Of a stretch of DNA of 64,000 nt, positions 33,404 through 42,784 are shown piece by piece. Each line of letters starts with the position of its first letter. Within the stretch, counting starts at the first letter, position 1. This DNA comes from Pseudochelatococcus contaminans (GTDB taxonomy: Bacteria; Pseudomonadota; Alphaproteobacteria; Rhizobiales; Beijerinckiaceae), in the NCBI RefSeq assembly GCF_014195635.1, contig NZ_JACICC010000002.1:434001-498000 (forward strand), in the 5' to 3' direction. A model generated the notes under the pieces. The model made no database searches and was not told the origin of the DNA. It saw only the letters and a program-made list of their open reading frames with translations. A program made the translations under genes and the position numbers.

Positions 33404-34783
33404 ATGCAGATTGAAGAATTGCGGCGCGCGTCTCAAGGCGAAGCGGAGCCTCTGGAGCATCTCAACACGCTGCTCAGGGACGGGCCAGAAACCGAGCTGG
33501 CGGCTGTGGCCGACCTGCTGCCCGCGGAAGTGGCGCGGCTCATCCTGCTGCTGCGGCCCAAGCGCGCCCGCGCGCTGCTAAGGCTTGTGCCGGACGCCCC
33601 CGGCCTCGCAGCGCTTGAGGAACTCGATCCCTCGATTCGCGAACGCCTGCTCGATGCCGAGGGCGAAAAGCGCATCGCGCGCATCGTTGCCAAGATGCCG
33701 GTGGCTGACGCCGCCGACTTTCTCGCCGACTCGCCGGACCATATCGTCGAGGCGGCGCTCGCCATCCACCCCGCCGCGGCGGAAATACAGGCCGCGCTAA
33801 CTGCCTATATCGATGAGTCGGCCGGAGCGGTCATGCGCCGGCGCCTCGTGGCCGTACCGCAGGACTGGACCATCGGTCAGGTCATCGACGAAATCCGCAA
33901 CAATGCCGATCTGATCGACCGTCTTTATGCCGTCTACGTCACCAACGGTGGCCGCCGGCTGGTGGGCTATCTGAAGATCCGCGATCTCGTCCTCTACCCC
34001 ACCGATACCGTCGTCGGCAGCGTCATGCGCTCGGACATCGTGACGGTTTCTGCCGATACGGATCGGGAAGAGGCTGCGCACATCGCCGAAAGACAGCACC
34101 TGCCGGTGCTGCCGGTGGTGGATGCCGACGGCCAGCTCGTGGGCATCATTACCCCCACCGAGCTGCGTGAGATCAATTTTGAAGAAGCGCAGGAAGACAT
34201 CAAGAAAATGGCCGGTCTTTCCGTCGCCGCCAGCGCGATGGACGGACCGCTCCAGATCGTACCGCGTCGCCTGCCGTGGCTGACCGCCGGCCTGATCGGA
34301 TCGAGCATCGCGGCCCTCGTCGTCGGCGCTTATGAAGACGCCCTGACGGAAGCCGCGATTCTGGCCAGCCTTATCCCCATCGTGATGTCGCTGGCGGGCA
34401 ACGCCGGCATTCAGGCCTCCACCATCACGGTTCAGGCGCTGGCGTCCCATGCGCTGTGGGTCGGCGATATTTCCGGCCGTGTCGTGCGTGAGCTGGCCGG
34501 CGCGCTGCTCAACGGTACCATCGTGGGCCTCATCATCGGCTGCGGCATCATGCTGATGTCCAACTTCGCGCCCATCGAGAATCCGCTGCTGCTGGCCGCA
34601 ACTGCCTTGCTGACGCTTGTCGTGGTGACGGTGCAGGCGTCCGTCGTCGGATCGCTGGTGCCGCTGGCGCTCAAACGGCTGCGGCTCGATCCGGCGGTGG
34701 CCACGGGCGTCTTCATCACCACATCCAACGACGTCGTCGGGGTATTGATCTTCTTCGTCATCGCGACGTCGATCTACCTCTGA
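33404..34783 (+). CDS. mgtE: MgtE-type magnesium channel
   Basis: 459 aa. It has an N-terminal helical MgtE_N domain (residues 20-130, LPAEVARLILLLRPKRARALLRLVPD...), two CBS domains (about 140-260, ending LPVVDADGQLVGIITPTELREIN), and five C-terminal membrane helices including ASLIPIVMSLAGNAGIQASTITVQ and VFITTSNDVVGVLIFF, where the conserved Asp lies in the pore. The CBS domains close the channel when cytoplasmic Mg2+ is high. ATG 33404 follows GGAAAG; the upstream in-frame reading from 33332 is Arg/Pro-rich and not conserved. The stop is 10 bp from the converging bioB. Confidence 0.95.
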   Translation: MQIEELRRASQGEAEPLEHLNTLLRDGPETELAAVADLLPAEVARLILLLRPKRARALLRLVPDAPGLAALEELDPSIRERLLDAEGEKRIARIVAKMPVADAADFLADSPDHIVEAALAIHPAAAEIQAALTAYIDESAGAVMRRRLVAVPQDWTIGQVIDEIRNNADLIDRLYAVYVTNGGRRLVGYLKIRDLVLYPTDTVVGSVMRSDIVTVSADTDREEAAHIAERQHLPVLPVVDADGQLVGIITPTELREINFEEAQEDIKKMAGLSVAASAMDGPLQIVPRRLPWLTAGLIGSSIAALVVGAYEDALTEAAILASLIPIVMSLAGNAGIQASTITVQALASHALWVGDISGRVVRELAGALLNGTIVGLIIGCGIMLMSNFAPIENPLLLAATALLTLVVVTVQASVVGSLVPLALKRLRLDPAVATGVFITTSNDVVGVLIFFVIATSIYL

Positions 34784-34793
34784 CGCATCCGGT

Positions 34794-35849
34794 TCACACC
34801 AGCGCAGGCCCGGCGGCAACTTCCGCCGGGCTTGTGGGCGGCACAGCCGGTTTCTCAGCTGGTTCCGCGGCATGCATGCCCAGCCTGTCGAACAATGCGG
34901 CGTCACGATCACGAGCGGGATTGCCGGTGGTCAGCAGCGCATCGCCGGTGAAGATCGAGTTCGCGCCCGCCAGAAAACACAATGCCTGCCATTCATCAGT
35001 CATGGCGTCGCGCCCTGCTGACAGGCGCACGACGCTTTCAGGCATCATAATGCGCGCCAGCGCCACAAGCCGCACGAACGCAATCGGCTCGGCGGGTTTT
35101 GCCTTGTCCATCACCGGCGTACCCGCGATGGCGTTCCACATGTTCAGTGGTACGCTTTCGGGATGATGCTCTAGCGTGGCGAGCGTGACCAGCATGGAGA
35201 TGCGGTCATCGACCGTCTCGCCCATGCCGACGATACCGCCGCAGCACACCTTAATGCCACCGGCGCGCACGTTGGCAAGCGTTTCCAGCCGGTCGTCCAT
35301 GGTGCGCGTGGTGATGATCTCGGGATAGAAGCTGCGCGACGTGTCGATGTTGTGGTTGTAATAGTCGAGCCCGGCATCGGCGAGGCGTTCCACCTGCTCC
35401 GGTTCGAGCATTCCAAGCGTTACGCAGGTTTCCATGCCCAGCGCCCGCACGCCCTCGATCATGGCGCACACCTTGTCGAGATCGCGCTCTTTCGGCCCAC
35501 GCCATGCCGCTCCCATGCAGAAGCGGGTCGCGCCACCCTCGCGGGCACGCCGCGCCTCGGCCAGCACCGCCTCCACCTCCATCAGCTTGGACGCCTTCAA
35601 GCCGGTTTTGTGACGCGCGCTCTGCGAGCAGTAGCCGCAATCCTCCGGGCAGCCTCCCGTCTTGATCGACAGCAGCGTCGCTGTCTCGACCTCGGTGGGG
35701 TCGAAATGGCGGCGATGGATAGTCTGCGCCCGGAACATCAGTTCCGGAAATGGCAGCTCATAGAGCGCGCGGGCTTCGGCTTCCGTCCAGTCAGTGCGCA
35801 GGCCGCTGGCGGAACAGCGGGGAGAATCGACGGCAAGCAGGGCGCTCAT
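34794..35849 (-). CDS. bioB: biotin synthase
   Basis: 351 aa radical-SAM enzyme converting dethiobiotin to biotin. The [4Fe-4S] motif CPEDCGYC (Cx3Cx2C) follows LLSIKTGG. Other family stretches are [41 protein letters not shown] and SAGRDAM, the last including the Arg of the second cluster site. The last 25 residues are a Pro/Ala-rich tail. ATG overlaps the bioY stop by four bases, so the two genes form an operon expected to be controlled by the BioR box before bioY. Confidence 0.97.
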   Translation of the reverse strand: MSALLAVDSPRCSASGLRTDWTEAEARALYELPFPELMFRAQTIHRRHFDPTEVETATLLSIKTGGCPEDCGYCSQSARHKTGLKASKLMEVEAVLAEARRAREGGATRFCMGAAWRGPKERDLDKVCAMIEGVRALGMETCVTLGMLEPEQVERLADAGLDYYNHNIDTSRSFYPEIITTRTMDDRLETLANVRAGGIKVCCGGIVGMGETVDDRISMLVTLATLEHHPESVPLNMWNAIAGTPVMDKAKPAEPIAFVRLVALARIMMPESVVRLSAGRDAMTDEWQALCFLAGANSIFTGDALLTTGNPARDRDAALFDRLGMHAAEPAEKPAVPPTSPAEVAAGPALV

Positions 35850-36445
35850 TCTCCCCTCCCCGCCTGTTTGGCGGCTGACGAAGCCAGATAGGCCTGCACG
35901 CCATGCGCGCCGATGGCCACCACCGCGATCTTCACGAGATCACCGGCAATGAACGGCGCGAAGCCAAGCGCGATGAGGTTGTCCGCCGGAACATAAACCG
36001 CCAGCCATGCGAGCCCGGCGGCGTAGATCACAGCAAGACCGGCGAGCATGGCGGCCACCTGACGCAGCGTGCGCCCCCAGCCCGTGCCCCCGCCTTGCGC
36101 CAATGTGCCCGTGATCCAGCTTGCGGCGAGGTAACCGGCAAGATAGCCGCCGGTCGGCCCCACCATATAGGCCAGCCCGATGCCCCGCTCTGGAGAGCCG
36201 GAAAACACTGGCAGCCCGACCGCGCCCGCCGCCAGATAAGCAACGAAAGCAGCGGTAGCGATGCGCGGACCCGCGCCAACAGCAAGCGCCATGACAGCCA
36301 GCGTGTGAAGCGTCATCGGCACAGGCCAGAACGGCACCTGAATGCGTGCAGACAAGGCGATGAGGGCCGCACCGGCAACGGCAAAGGCCAACGTCCGCAA
36401 CGCGGGACGGCGGCTCGCGCTCGACAAGGTCAGAAAATGGCTCAT
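35846..36445 (-). CDS. bioY: biotin transporter substrate-binding subunit BioY
   Basis: 199 aa with six membrane helices. It has the BioY signatures [22 protein letters not shown] and [15 protein letters not shown]. It is the S-component of the biotin ECF transporter; no bioM or bioN is visible, so it either works alone, as reported for some BioY proteins, or uses a distant ECF module. ATG 36445 is chosen; its Shine-Dalgarno is weak. A BioR operator lies 14 bp upstream. Confidence 0.94.
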   Translation of the reverse strand: MSHFLTLSSASRRPALRTLAFAVAGAALIALSARIQVPFWPVPMTLHTLAVMALAVGAGPRIATAAFVAYLAAGAVGLPVFSGSPERGIGLAYMVGPTGGYLAGYLAASWITGTLAQGGGTGWGRTLRQVAAMLAGLAVIYAAGLAWLAVYVPADNLIALGFAPFIAGDLVKIAVVAIGAHGVQAYLASSAAKQAGRGE

Positions 36446-36458
36446 GGTCGCAAGTTTT

Positions 36459-36468
36459 TTATAGATAA
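36459..36468. promoter_or_regulatory. BioR operator before bioY-bioB
   Basis: TTATAGATAA (TTATCTATAA on the coding strand) matches the BioR consensus TTATMKATAA exactly. It sits 14 bp before the bioY start, so repressor binding would block transcription of bioY-bioB. Confidence 0.8.
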
Positions 36469-36679
36469 CAGGATGCATGAGCGCTTAACGACCGATCCCC
36501 CGCCAGACAAAGCATCAGGGTTTGCACCGCACTTCGCCGAGAAGCGGGGCATCCAGACATCCAGATTTTTGGTTGGTTCTTCAGCAGGATATCTTGCCCG
36601 ACCGGCAGCCGTGAGGGCAGTCACGAGAGCGCGTCGACAACCTGTCGCCGCCACGGACCTCCGGCGTGCCGCAAGCTGG

Positions 36680-37348
36680 TTATCCGACGATGGCGAAGGC
36701 TTTTCGTTGCCGGCCTCCAGCCGTGGGAACCGGGCGCTGGCCGACCCACTGCACATGCCGCGCCAGGGTGGCGCAGGCAGTCTCGACATCGCCCTTGCGA
36801 AGGGCTGCGAGGATGGCGCGGTGATCGTGATCCGTCCGCGCCTCCCAATCCAGCCGCCAGGCGGCGAACAGAAAACGCGCGCTGGCCGCGTGCAGGTCGT
36901 CGATGGCGGCAAGCAAACGCGGCATGCCGCAGGGCTCCACGATCAGGCGGTGGAAGCGGCGGTTCGCCTCCTCCCACGAGCGCACGTCATGCGAGTTATC
37001 ACCGGCCCGGGTGGCTTCCTCCGCCGCATCGAGAATGGCGGGGGTAATGTTGGGCGCGGCATGGCGCAGCGCCAGCACTTCCAGCGCGGCGCGCATCTCC
37101 GCCACCTCGCGGACCTCCGACAGTGCGAAGGATGCCACGCGCACGCCCTTGCGCGGCTCGCTCACCGCAAGCCCCTGCGCCTCCAGCCGGCGAAAGGCCT
37201 CGCGCACAGGGACATGACTGGCGCCAAACTCCTCGGCCACGTAATCCTGACGCAGCCGGGTGCCGGGCTCGATCTCACCGGCGATGATCCGGTCCGCCAG
37301 GGTGCGGCTGATGCGCACCGCCAATGTGTCTTCTTTCCGCGCGTTCAT
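36680..37348 (-). CDS. bioR: BioR, GntR-family (FCD) biotin repressor
   Basis: 222 aa. It has an N-terminal GntR winged helix (RISRTLADRIIAGEIEPGTRLRQDYVAEEFGASHVPVREAFRRLEAQGLA) and a helical FCD effector domain with the metal-site His/Asp pattern (EEANRRFHRLIVEPCGM, DHDHRAILAALRKGD). The assignment to BioR rests on context: it lies next to bioY-bioB, and exact TTATMKATAA sites precede both bioY and its own start. BioR is known to repress bio genes and itself in alphaproteobacteria. No Shine-Dalgarno is visible, as the operator occupies that position. Confidence 0.88.
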   Translation of the reverse strand: MNARKEDTLAVRISRTLADRIIAGEIEPGTRLRQDYVAEEFGASHVPVREAFRRLEAQGLAVSEPRKGVRVASFALSEVREVAEMRAALEVLALRHAAPNITPAILDAAEEATRAGDNSHDVRSWEEANRRFHRLIVEPCGMPRLLAAIDDLHAASARFLFAAWRLDWEARTDHDHRAILAALRKGDVETACATLARHVQWVGQRPVPTAGGRQRKAFAIVG

Positions 37349-37352
37349 GATT

Positions 37353-37362
37353 TTATCGATAA
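37353..37362. promoter_or_regulatory. BioR operator before bioR (autoregulation)
   Basis: TTATCGATAA matches TTATMKATAA and lies only 4 bp upstream of the bioR ATG, where a ribosome site would normally be. This suggests a very short leader or leaderless mRNA, with direct self-repression. Confidence 0.75.
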
Positions 37363-37407
37363 TTTGACGCGCAGCTTTTGTCGATCAGTGAAAGCGCCCG
37401 CCAGACA

Positions 37408-38847
37408 TCATCCCCAGCCGGGCACACCCTTGATTTCAAGAAAATCGTGGATACCCCAGTCGGCATACTCGCGGCCGTTGCCGGACTGCTTATAGCCGCC
37501 GAAGGGTGCATGCGTATCCCACTCCGGATAGTTCAGATAGATGGCCCCCGCACGAATCCGCCGCGCAACCTTCCGCGCATGCTCGATATCCTGCGACTGG
37601 ACATAGCCCGCCAGCCCGTAAACGGTATCGTTGGTGATGCGGATGGCCTCGTCTTCGTCCTTGTAGGGCAGGATCGTCAGCACTGGCCCGAAGATTTCCT
37701 CGCGGGCGATGGCCATGTCGTTGGTCACGTTGCCGAACACCGTCGGGCGCACGTAATACCCGCGCGACAGCCCCTCCGGACGGCCGGGACCGCCGGCAAC
37801 GAGCGTCGCGCCCTCACTGATACCGGCCTCGATGAGTTTCTGGATCTTGTCGAACTGCACCGCGCTGACCACCGGGCCGTGGGTGGTGTTTTCGTCACGC
37901 GGATCGCCCACCGTGACGCTTTCAACCACCTTGCGAGCGATCTCCAGCGCTTCCTCATGCCGGTCGGCCGGCACCAGGAGACGGGTCGGCGCGTTGCAGG
38001 ACTGGCCGGAGTTGCCGTAGCATCCCAGCACACCCTTTTTGATCGCGACTTCGAAATCGGCGTCGGGCAGTACGATATTGGCGGATTTTCCGCCCAGTTC
38101 CTGCGCAACCCGCTTGACGGTGTCTGCCGCCGTCCGCGCCACGATGACGCCCGCCCGCGTCGACCCGGTGAAGGATACGAAATCGACATCCGGATGGCCG
38201 GAGATCACCTGCCCGACATCCTCACCCGTGCCGTTGACCAGATTGAACACGCCGGCGGGCACACCAGCGGCCTCGATCACCTCTGCGAAGATGATCGCGT
38301 TGAGAGGCGCAACCTCGGACGGCTTCAGAACCACGGTGCAGCCCGCCGCGATGGCCGGCGCGACCTTGCACACGATCTGGTTCAGTGGCCAGTTCCACGG
38401 CGTGATGAGACCGGCAACGCCGATAGGCTCGCGCAGGATGCGCGTCGTGCCGCGCTGTTCCTCGAATGTGAAGTTTTCCAGCGCTTCGATCGTGGCTTCG
38501 AGATGCCCCTGCCCGGACGCCACCTGCGACTTGCGCGCAAGCGTAATCGGCGCGCCCATTTCGCGGCTCACCGCCTGCGCGAGGTCTTCGGCGCGCTCAT
38601 TATAAGCGGCGAGGATACGCCGCAGCAGCGCCAGCCGCTCCTCCCGCGAGGTGGTGGAGAACGTTGCGAAGGCGGCTTTTGCCGCCGCAACCGCCTTATC
38701 GACGTCAGCCGCAGCGCCAACGGCAATCGCGGCAAACGGTTCTTCCGTCGCGGGGTCTATGACATCCAGCGTGCGCGGCACAACCGGATCGACCCAGGCT
38801 CCGTCGATGAAGAACTTGAGGTTGTGACCGTTCGATACGACGCCCAT
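37408..38847 (-). CDS. NAD(P)+-dependent aldehyde dehydrogenase
   Basis: 479 aa ALDH-superfamily enzyme oxidising an aldehyde to the acid. It has the Rossmann segment TPWNWPLNQIVCKVAPAIAAGCTVVLKPSE, the cofactor-loop FTGSTRAG, the general-base Glu in QELGGKSANIV, the nucleophilic Cys in GQSCNAPTRL, and C-terminal EEIFGPVLTI and GGYKQSGNGRE. ATG 38847 has GGAGGAAAA upstream. The substrate cannot be told from the sequence; similarity is to the broad aldehyde and semialdehyde dehydrogenases. It stands alone, 59 bp from bioR and facing the same way. Confidence 0.92.
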   Translation of the reverse strand: MGVVSNGHNLKFFIDGAWVDPVVPRTLDVIDPATEEPFAAIAVGAAADVDKAVAAAKAAFATFSTTSREERLALLRRILAAYNERAEDLAQAVSREMGAPITLARKSQVASGQGHLEATIEALENFTFEEQRGTTRILREPIGVAGLITPWNWPLNQIVCKVAPAIAAGCTVVLKPSEVAPLNAIIFAEVIEAAGVPAGVFNLVNGTGEDVGQVISGHPDVDFVSFTGSTRAGVIVARTAADTVKRVAQELGGKSANIVLPDADFEVAIKKGVLGCYGNSGQSCNAPTRLLVPADRHEEALEIARKVVESVTVGDPRDENTTHGPVVSAVQFDKIQKLIEAGISEGATLVAGGPGRPEGLSRGYYVRPTVFGNVTNDMAIAREEIFGPVLTILPYKDEDEAIRITNDTVYGLAGYVQSQDIEHARKVARRIRAGAIYLNYPEWDTHAPFGGYKQSGNGREYADWGIHDFLEIKGVPGWG

Positions 38848-39025
38848 GCTGTTTTCCTCCGGAAATAATGATGTCAGCCGGCCAACGATCTCGCCAATTG
38901 TGGCTTTGCCGTTCGCGGTTTCTGGCTCGAAATTCCGGCCCATTCTGCAACGGCGGAACGGGCCCGTCGCCTGGACTCTACAGGAGATGCCGGATCGGTG
39001 CCAGTTCCTCTATCCAGCCAAATCG

Positions 39026-40378
39026 TTAAGCAGCTTGACCGTGAGTTCTTGCCGTGCCGCCCAGATAGGCGTCGAAGCAGGCCGCGACGTTGCGGATCAA
39101 AAAGCGGTGATCGCCGCGCACGCTGACAACGCCAGCGTCGATGGTCACCACACCGTCAGCGCATAGCGCATCGAGCCTGTCGTTGTGCGCGATCAGGAAC
39201 TCCGCATCCATGCCATGCAGACGCCCGGCCTCAGCGAGGTCAACGCGGAAATCGCACATCAGCCGTTCGATCACCAAGGCCCGCAACCGATCCTCTGCGG
39301 TCAGGACATAGCCTTTCACGGTGGCGAGATCGCCCGCATGGATGCGCCGTTGATAGGCGTGCGTGGAAACCTCGTTCTGGATGAAGCCTTGCGGCATCTG
39401 CCCGATGGCGGACGCGCCAAGGCCAATCAGCGCCTCGCTGGCATCCGTCGTGTAGCCCTGAAAGTTGCGCCGTAACCGCCCGGAAGCCTGCGCCTGCGCC
39501 AGCGAATCCTCCGGCAGCGCATAATGATCCAGCCCGATGCGCAGGTAACCGGCGTCGATCAGGGTCTGCGCGATGGCCTCTGCCTGTGCATCGCGCTCCC
39601 GTGCGCCGGGCAGGATGCTCTCGTCGATCAGCCGCTGATGCCGCTTGAAGGATGGCACGTGCGCGTAGCCGAATACGGCAAACCTGTCCGGGCGCATGGC
39701 GATGGCATCGCGGGCAGTATCGACGCAGGAACGCTCGGTCTGATGCGGCAGGCCATAGATCAGGTCGACATTGATACTTTGAATGCCCGCCCGGCGAAGA
39801 TCGCCGATGGCGTCCGCCGTGCGCGCGGCGCTTTGGACGCGGTTGATGGCCTGCTGCACATGCGGATCGAAACTCTGCACGCCCAGACTGGCGCGGCGCA
39901 CGCCGCCTTCCGCCAGCGCGAACACCATATCGCGGGTCAGCGTGCGCGGGTCGATCTCCACCGCGATGGTGGTATCGTCATGCAGGCGGAAGTGCCGGCG
40001 CAACGCCTGCATGACGTTCAGAAACGCCTCGGGCCGCATGATGGTGGGGGTGCCGCCGCCAAAATGCACATCGTCGACGATGGCATTGTCGCCGGCAAAG
40101 CCTGCGACACAGGCAACCTCCTGCATCATGGCGGCAAGATACGCCTCCACCGGCTCGTCGCGGCGTGTGATGCTGGTGTGGCAGCCGCAATACCAGCACA
40201 TCTCGCGGCAGAAGGGCACATGCAGATAAAGCGCGGCGCGCGTATCGGGCGTCAGCGCCGCCAGCCATCCGGCATAATCGCGCGCATCGACGGCGGGAGA
40301 GAACAACGGCGCGGTGGGATAGCTGGTGTATCGCGGCAGACGGGCCGCGCCATATTTCTCCAGCAGCCGCGTCGTCAT
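39026..40378 (-). CDS. hemN: oxygen-independent coproporphyrinogen III oxidase
   Basis: 450 aa, normal HemN length. This radical-SAM enzyme converts coproporphyrinogen III to protoporphyrinogen IX without oxygen. The cluster motif is CREMCWYCGC (Cys57, 61, 64, plus Cys66). Other HemN stretches are RYTSYPTAPLF, HFGGGTPTIM, EIDPRTLT, GVQSFDPHVQQAINR and IYGLPHQT, with a C-terminal HemN domain. ATG 40378 has AGGGTGATGA upstream. Anaerobic control is expected, but only a poor FNR-like half-match is present upstream. Confidence 0.95.
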   Translation of the reverse strand: MTTRLLEKYGAARLPRYTSYPTAPLFSPAVDARDYAGWLAALTPDTRAALYLHVPFCREMCWYCGCHTSITRRDEPVEAYLAAMMQEVACVAGFAGDNAIVDDVHFGGGTPTIMRPEAFLNVMQALRRHFRLHDDTTIAVEIDPRTLTRDMVFALAEGGVRRASLGVQSFDPHVQQAINRVQSAARTADAIGDLRRAGIQSINVDLIYGLPHQTERSCVDTARDAIAMRPDRFAVFGYAHVPSFKRHQRLIDESILPGARERDAQAEAIAQTLIDAGYLRIGLDHYALPEDSLAQAQASGRLRRNFQGYTTDASEALIGLGASAIGQMPQGFIQNEVSTHAYQRRIHAGDLATVKGYVLTAEDRLRALVIERLMCDFRVDLAEAGRLHGMDAEFLIAHNDRLDALCADGVVTIDAGVVSVRGDHRFLIRNVAACFDAYLGGTARTHGQAA

Positions 40379-40650
40379 GTCATCATCACCCTGAATGCGC
40401 CGGAAGTCGCAAAGCCCCCGGATGAACGAAACCGTTTCGGGCAGGATGGATTCGCCCCTCCTCACCCGTCAAAGCCTATCCGGGATATTTACGCGCAAAC
40501 GGCGGGCGATTCATTGAGCCAGCCCAATTTTCCGATCCCTGATCCGTTACCGGAACCGATTGTCCGTGCAAAACAGACGCCTTTTCGCGTAAGGACAAAA
40601 CATAAAATCAAAAGGCTGCACACAGCCCTCGCAGGAAGGATACACCGTCC

Positions 40651-41919
40651 ATGCCCATTGATGACCACGACGCACGCAAGGCCCTGCGCAGCATTTTCGA
40701 TGCCGCCATCGCCAGCGCCGACCCGGCAAAAGCCGTGCTGCAGCATCTGCCGGAGCAGCCGCGCGGGCGGGTTGTCGTGGTCGGCGCGGGCAAGGCGTCG
40801 GCGGCGATGGCCGCAGCCCTCGACACCGCATGGCCGGGTGCCGACCTTTCCGGGGTGGTGGTGACGCGTGACGGTCATGCGGTTCCCGCCGGGCGCATCG
40901 CCATCGTGGAGGCGTCTCATCCCGTGCCGGATGAGCGCAGCGTGGCGGCAGCGGAAAAGATCCTCGCCGCCGTGCAGGGCCTTGGCCCGGATGACCTCGT
41001 GGTGGCGCTGATTTCGGGCGGCGGCTCGGCGCTCATGGCAGCGCCGGCGGGCGCGATGACCATCACTGACAAGCAGGCCGTCAACCGTGCATTGCTCGCC
41101 AGCGGCGCAACCATTGCCGAGATCAACACCGTGCGCAAGCGCCTGTCCCGAATCAAGGGCGGGCAGCTGGCGCTGGCAGCTCATCCGGCGCGGATCGTTA
41201 CGCTCGTCATTTCGGATGTGCCGGGCGACGATCCGTGTGAGATCGCCTCCGGCCCCACGGTTCCGCACGAGACATCATCGGCGGATGCGCGCGAGATCAT
41301 CGCCCGCTACGGCATCGACCTGCCGCCCGCTGCCCGCGCGGTGATCGACGGCGACGACAACAACTCCGACCTCAGCCATGTGCGCGCGGACGTGCGCATC
41401 GTCGCCGCGCCCAAACTGGCGCTTGAAGCAGCCGCGGCAGCCGCGCGCCGTCAGGGTTTCACGCCGCTGGTGCTTGGCGACGCGCTGGAAGGCGAATCGC
41501 GCGAGATGGGCTGCATCATGGCCGGCATCGCTGCTTCAACGCAGCTTCACGGCCTGCCCGTCGCAGCGCCCGCCGTGCTGTTGTCGGGGGGTGAAAGCAC
41601 TGTGTCCATCGGCTCCGGCGCGGCGGGGCACGGTGGGCGTAATACGGAATTCCTGCTGGGCCTTGCCATCGCGCTCAAGGAACGGGCCGGCATCTGGGCC
41701 ATCGCCGGTGACAGCGACGGCATCGATGGCGACAGCGATGCCGCCGGGGCGATTGTCACACCCGATACTCTCACGCGGATGCGCGCCGCCGGCGTCGATC
41801 CACGTGCCTTGCTCGCAGGGCACGACAGTTACACCGCATTCAACGCCATCGGCGACCTCGTTGTCACCGGGCCGACACTGACCAACGTGAACGATATCCG
41901 CGCCATTCTCGTTACGTGA
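40651..41919 (+). CDS. glycerate 2-kinase (type II, GckA/TtuD family)
   Basis: 422 aa. An MOFRL-family kinase phosphorylating glycerate to 2-phosphoglycerate, used in the serine cycle and in tartrate, hydroxypyruvate or glyoxylate metabolism. Family motifs are VVGAGKASAAMA, SHPVPDERS, LISGGGSALMAAPA, NTVRKRLSRIKGGQLA, VISDVPGDDPCEIASGPT, LLSGGESTVSIG and GIDGDSDAAGAIV. ATG 40651 has AAGGAT upstream. No other serine-cycle gene is adjacent. Confidence 0.92.
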   Translation: MPIDDHDARKALRSIFDAAIASADPAKAVLQHLPEQPRGRVVVVGAGKASAAMAAALDTAWPGADLSGVVVTRDGHAVPAGRIAIVEASHPVPDERSVAAAEKILAAVQGLGPDDLVVALISGGGSALMAAPAGAMTITDKQAVNRALLASGATIAEINTVRKRLSRIKGGQLALAAHPARIVTLVISDVPGDDPCEIASGPTVPHETSSADAREIIARYGIDLPPAARAVIDGDDNNSDLSHVRADVRIVAAPKLALEAAAAAARRQGFTPLVLGDALEGESREMGCIMAGIAASTQLHGLPVAAPAVLLSGGESTVSIGSGAAGHGGRNTEFLLGLAIALKERAGIWAIAGDSDGIDGDSDAAGAIVTPDTLTRMRAAGVDPRALLAGHDSYTAFNAIGDLVVTGPTLTNVNDIRAILVT

Positions 41920-42051
41920 AAACGGCGCATTGCCAGTGCCGCGCAGCTTGCGTTTCCGCCGTGTGGACCGCAGGTTACAGTAAAATGTAGAAGCCCGATC
42001 CCCGCATGATATGATGCGCAGACGGCTCAATGCTGAAGAAGGGAATGTTTC

Positions 42052-42507
42052 ATGCAGGCCAGATCGCCCCAGACCGAAAGCGCCGAAAACGACGATGCAA
42101 GCGTGCTGACGATTTCTCCCGAGAAAGTCTGCTTCATCATCTTCAAGGCACGTGAGTTCGACGTGAAGGACGGCGTGACAGACCCCGATTCGGGATCGAA
42201 CCCTTCCGATGACGGCGATATCTCCGTTCTGGAAGACCACAGCGACGATCCGGTCGAGGAGGAACTGACCTCGCTCATCCGTGCGCTGTCTGTCGACGAG
42301 CAGGTCGACCTCGTCGCGCTGACGTGGCTTGGCCGTGAAGACTACACCGCCGAAGATTGGCCGACCGTGCGCGCCGACGCCGCCCGCGCCCACAATCGCC
42401 GCACTGCCGAATATCTGCTCGGCACCCCGCTGCTGGGCGATTTTCTGGAAGAGGGGTTGTCGCTGCTTGGCTATTCCTGCGCGGAGTTCGAGGAAGACCA
42501 CTTCTGA
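42052..42507 (+). CDS. DUF3775 family small acidic protein
   Basis: 151 aa, very acidic. Residues 20-150 fit the DUF3775 pattern as I recall it: LTISPEKVCFIIFKAREFDVKD, an Asp/Ser-rich linker, then LTSLIRALSVDEQVDLVALTWLGRED... and AEYLLGTPLLGDFLEEGLSLLG. No signal peptide or membrane segment. Function unknown. ATG 42052 has AGGGA upstream. It is monocistronic, with a palindromic repeat pair downstream. Confidence 0.85.
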   Translation: MQARSPQTESAENDDASVLTISPEKVCFIIFKAREFDVKDGVTDPDSGSNPSDDGDISVLEDHSDDPVEEELTSLIRALSVDEQVDLVALTWLGREDYTAEDWPTVRADAARAHNRRTAEYLLGTPLLGDFLEEGLSLLGYSCAEFEEDHF

Positions 42508-42642
42508 GCTGCCCATGCGGAACAGCCCGCGCCCATTGGATTCCTTTATCTGATCGGCGCATATTCCAGCGGCCCGCCGGCTGAGCACTCACGGCCTTTT
42601 GCACGCCGAAGTGTCACGGCAGATTCCGTGAAATGGGCTAAA

Positions 42643-42686
42643 GCGTTTTCAAGCAAAGTGGATACCGCTTTGCTTGAAGAAAACGC
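42643..42686. repeat. intergenic palindromic repeat, first unit
   Basis: GCGTTTTC (42643-42650) pairs with GAAAACGC (42679-42686), and the inner AAGCAAAG/CTTTGCTT also pair, giving an almost continuous hairpin with a short central loop. The sequence pattern resembles GCGTTTTC...GAAAACGC palindromes scattered between genes in Hyphomicrobiales. Confidence 0.7.
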
Positions 42687-42700
42687 GTCAAACCAAGAAG

Positions 42701-42743
42701 ATAGAGCATTTTGGCGTTTCAACGAAATGCCGAAATGCTCTAT
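42701..42743. repeat. intergenic palindromic repeat, second unit
   Basis: ATAGAGCATTT (42701-42711) is perfectly complementary to 42733-42743, with further pairing of GGCGTTTC to GAAATGCC-like bases inside. It follows the first unit after 14 bp, forming a composite element between the DUF3775 and DUF4105 genes. Confidence 0.7.
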
Positions 42744-42784
42744 ATCACGCTGCACCCTCTTGCTTTCGCGGCGCAAGGATAATG

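Noticed and set aside
40514-40527. FNR-like sequence TTGAG-N4-CCCAA upstream of hemN
   Set aside because: Three of ten consensus positions are wrong, including the inner T and AT; too weak to call although anaerobic control of hemN is expected.
42508-42640. Possible small gene between DUF3775 and the repeat pair
   Set aside because: Reading frames there have no start with a ribosome site and no conserved sequence.
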